Shown here: in pieces, positions 63,692 to 64,000 of the stretch
Layout of the letters: every line of letters begins with the position of its first letter
How positions within the stretch are numbered: the stretch's first letter is position 1
Assembly (NCBI RefSeq): GCF_003597125.1
Contig: NZ_QYYA01000004.1
Span: 62,001 to 126,000 of the forward strand
Source: Alcanivorax profundi
GTDB taxonomy: Bacteria > Pseudomonadota > Gammaproteobacteria > Pseudomonadales > Alcanivoracaceae
Direction: 5' to 3'
DNA: 64,000 nt
Made by a program: the position numbers and the translations under genes
The notes under the pieces: generated by a model
The model's database searches: none
What the model saw: the letters and a program-made list of their open reading frames with translations, nothing else
What the model was told of the DNA's origin: nothing

Positions 63692-64000
63692 TCAATGCAT
63701 CACCGGATAGGGTTTATCCGTGTCGATGCCATATTGTTCGATGGCCTGCTTCACTGTGGCGGCATCCACCTTGCCTTCCTTGCGCAGCGCGTTCAGCGCC
63801 GCCAGCACCACGAAGTGACGGTCCACCTCAAAGAAGTGACGCAACTTCTGGCGCGAGTCACTGCGACCGAAGCCGTCGGTGCCCAACACGGAGTAAGGGG
63901 ATTTCACCCAGGGACGAATCTGGTCGGCAAAGCTGCGCATGTAATCGGTCGATGCGATCACCGGGCCTTCGCGGCCATCCAGGCATTTCTCGACCCAGTT
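63692..64000 (-). CDS. aceE: Pyruvate dehydrogenase E1 component, C-terminal part (runs off right edge)
   Basis: The minus strand is open from the window edge to the stop at 63692: NWVEKCLDGREGPVIASTD, then IRPWVKSPYSVLGTDGFGRS and HFFEVDRHFVVLAALNAL. This is the C-terminus of the homodimeric AceE type of E1. It is 37 bases upstream of aceF, the normal operon. About 100 residues of the roughly 890 are in the window. Confidence 0.95.
   Translation of the reverse strand, partial: NWVEKCLDGREGPVIASTDYMRSFADQIRPWVKSPYSVLGTDGFGRSDSRQKLRHFFEVDRHFVVLAALNALRKEGKVDAATVKQAIEQYGIDTDKPYPVMH

Overview
The window reads as the chromosome of a marine, hydrocarbon-degrading gammaproteobacterium. The best guess is Alcanivorax or a close relative, inferred from gene content: FabY-type ketosynthase, a Baeyer-Villiger-type flavin monooxygenase operon, EgtB/EgtD, rhombosortase and aceEF. 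No rRNA or species marker is present to prove it. Most of the sequence is GC-rich and densely coded. The first 4 kb is clearly more AT-rich and looks acquired.

Layout. 1-4004 is an accessory islet downstream of a giant exoprotein gene. It holds two families of small membrane proteins (162-aa-type at 3522-4004 with a truncated paralogue at 1-179; about 100-aa-type at 2138-2422 with a paralogue at 546-863), interleaved with an intact RAYT/Y1 transposase, a broken Y1 transposase, an IS3 3' remnant and a second RAYT remnant. 3994-12526 is a two-partner secretion system (FhaB/CdiA-like exoprotein and its FhaC/ShlB transporter). 12660-20624 holds a TPR/coiled-coil secreted protein, rlmA, an aromatic-type FAD monooxygenase, dinB, a small CxxC protein, ppnN and an SDR. 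20894-25234 holds the ergothioneine genes egtB-egtD, a thioesterase, a lipoprotein and a DUF1289 protein. 25482-29327 is a TetR-SDR-BVMO-patatin operon. 29337-32903 carries a small membrane protein, tRNA-Leu(UAG), two membrane-anchored coiled-coil proteins, a secreted protein and sodB. 33245-36460 carries a thiolase and fabY.

36625-47437 holds a PLD-family protein, an MgtE-type transporter, a YjbR protein, prfC, small membrane proteins, rimI with a possible holD-like gene, leuA and a DUF3592 protein. 47403-50239 holds a rhombosortase and groEL-groES, with a CIRCE operator and a sigma70 promoter. 50427-56271 holds a HugZ-like protein, a FabG-like SDR, an alkyltransferase-like protein, ampG, a REC/degenerate-GGDEF protein and panE. 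56399-61839 holds a TonB receptor next to a PduO-type cobalamin adenosyltransferase and a BaeSR-like two-component system followed by a Spy-like periplasmic protein. The right edge is aceF and the 3' end of aceE.

Two kinds of structure are not explained by the genes. First, at least eight intergenic spots carry arrays of period-7 repeats. In six of them a second, inverted array of the same heptamer closes off a spacer of about 26-135 bp, and each locus uses its own heptamer. They sit tightly at gene 3' ends and sometimes supply the stop codon. Second, there are REP/REPIN-like palindromic doublets and a separate family of roughly 110-bp inverted-repeat elements placed just after stop codons. 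I regard the heptamer elements and the putative toxin/immunity islet as the most interesting parts of the window.
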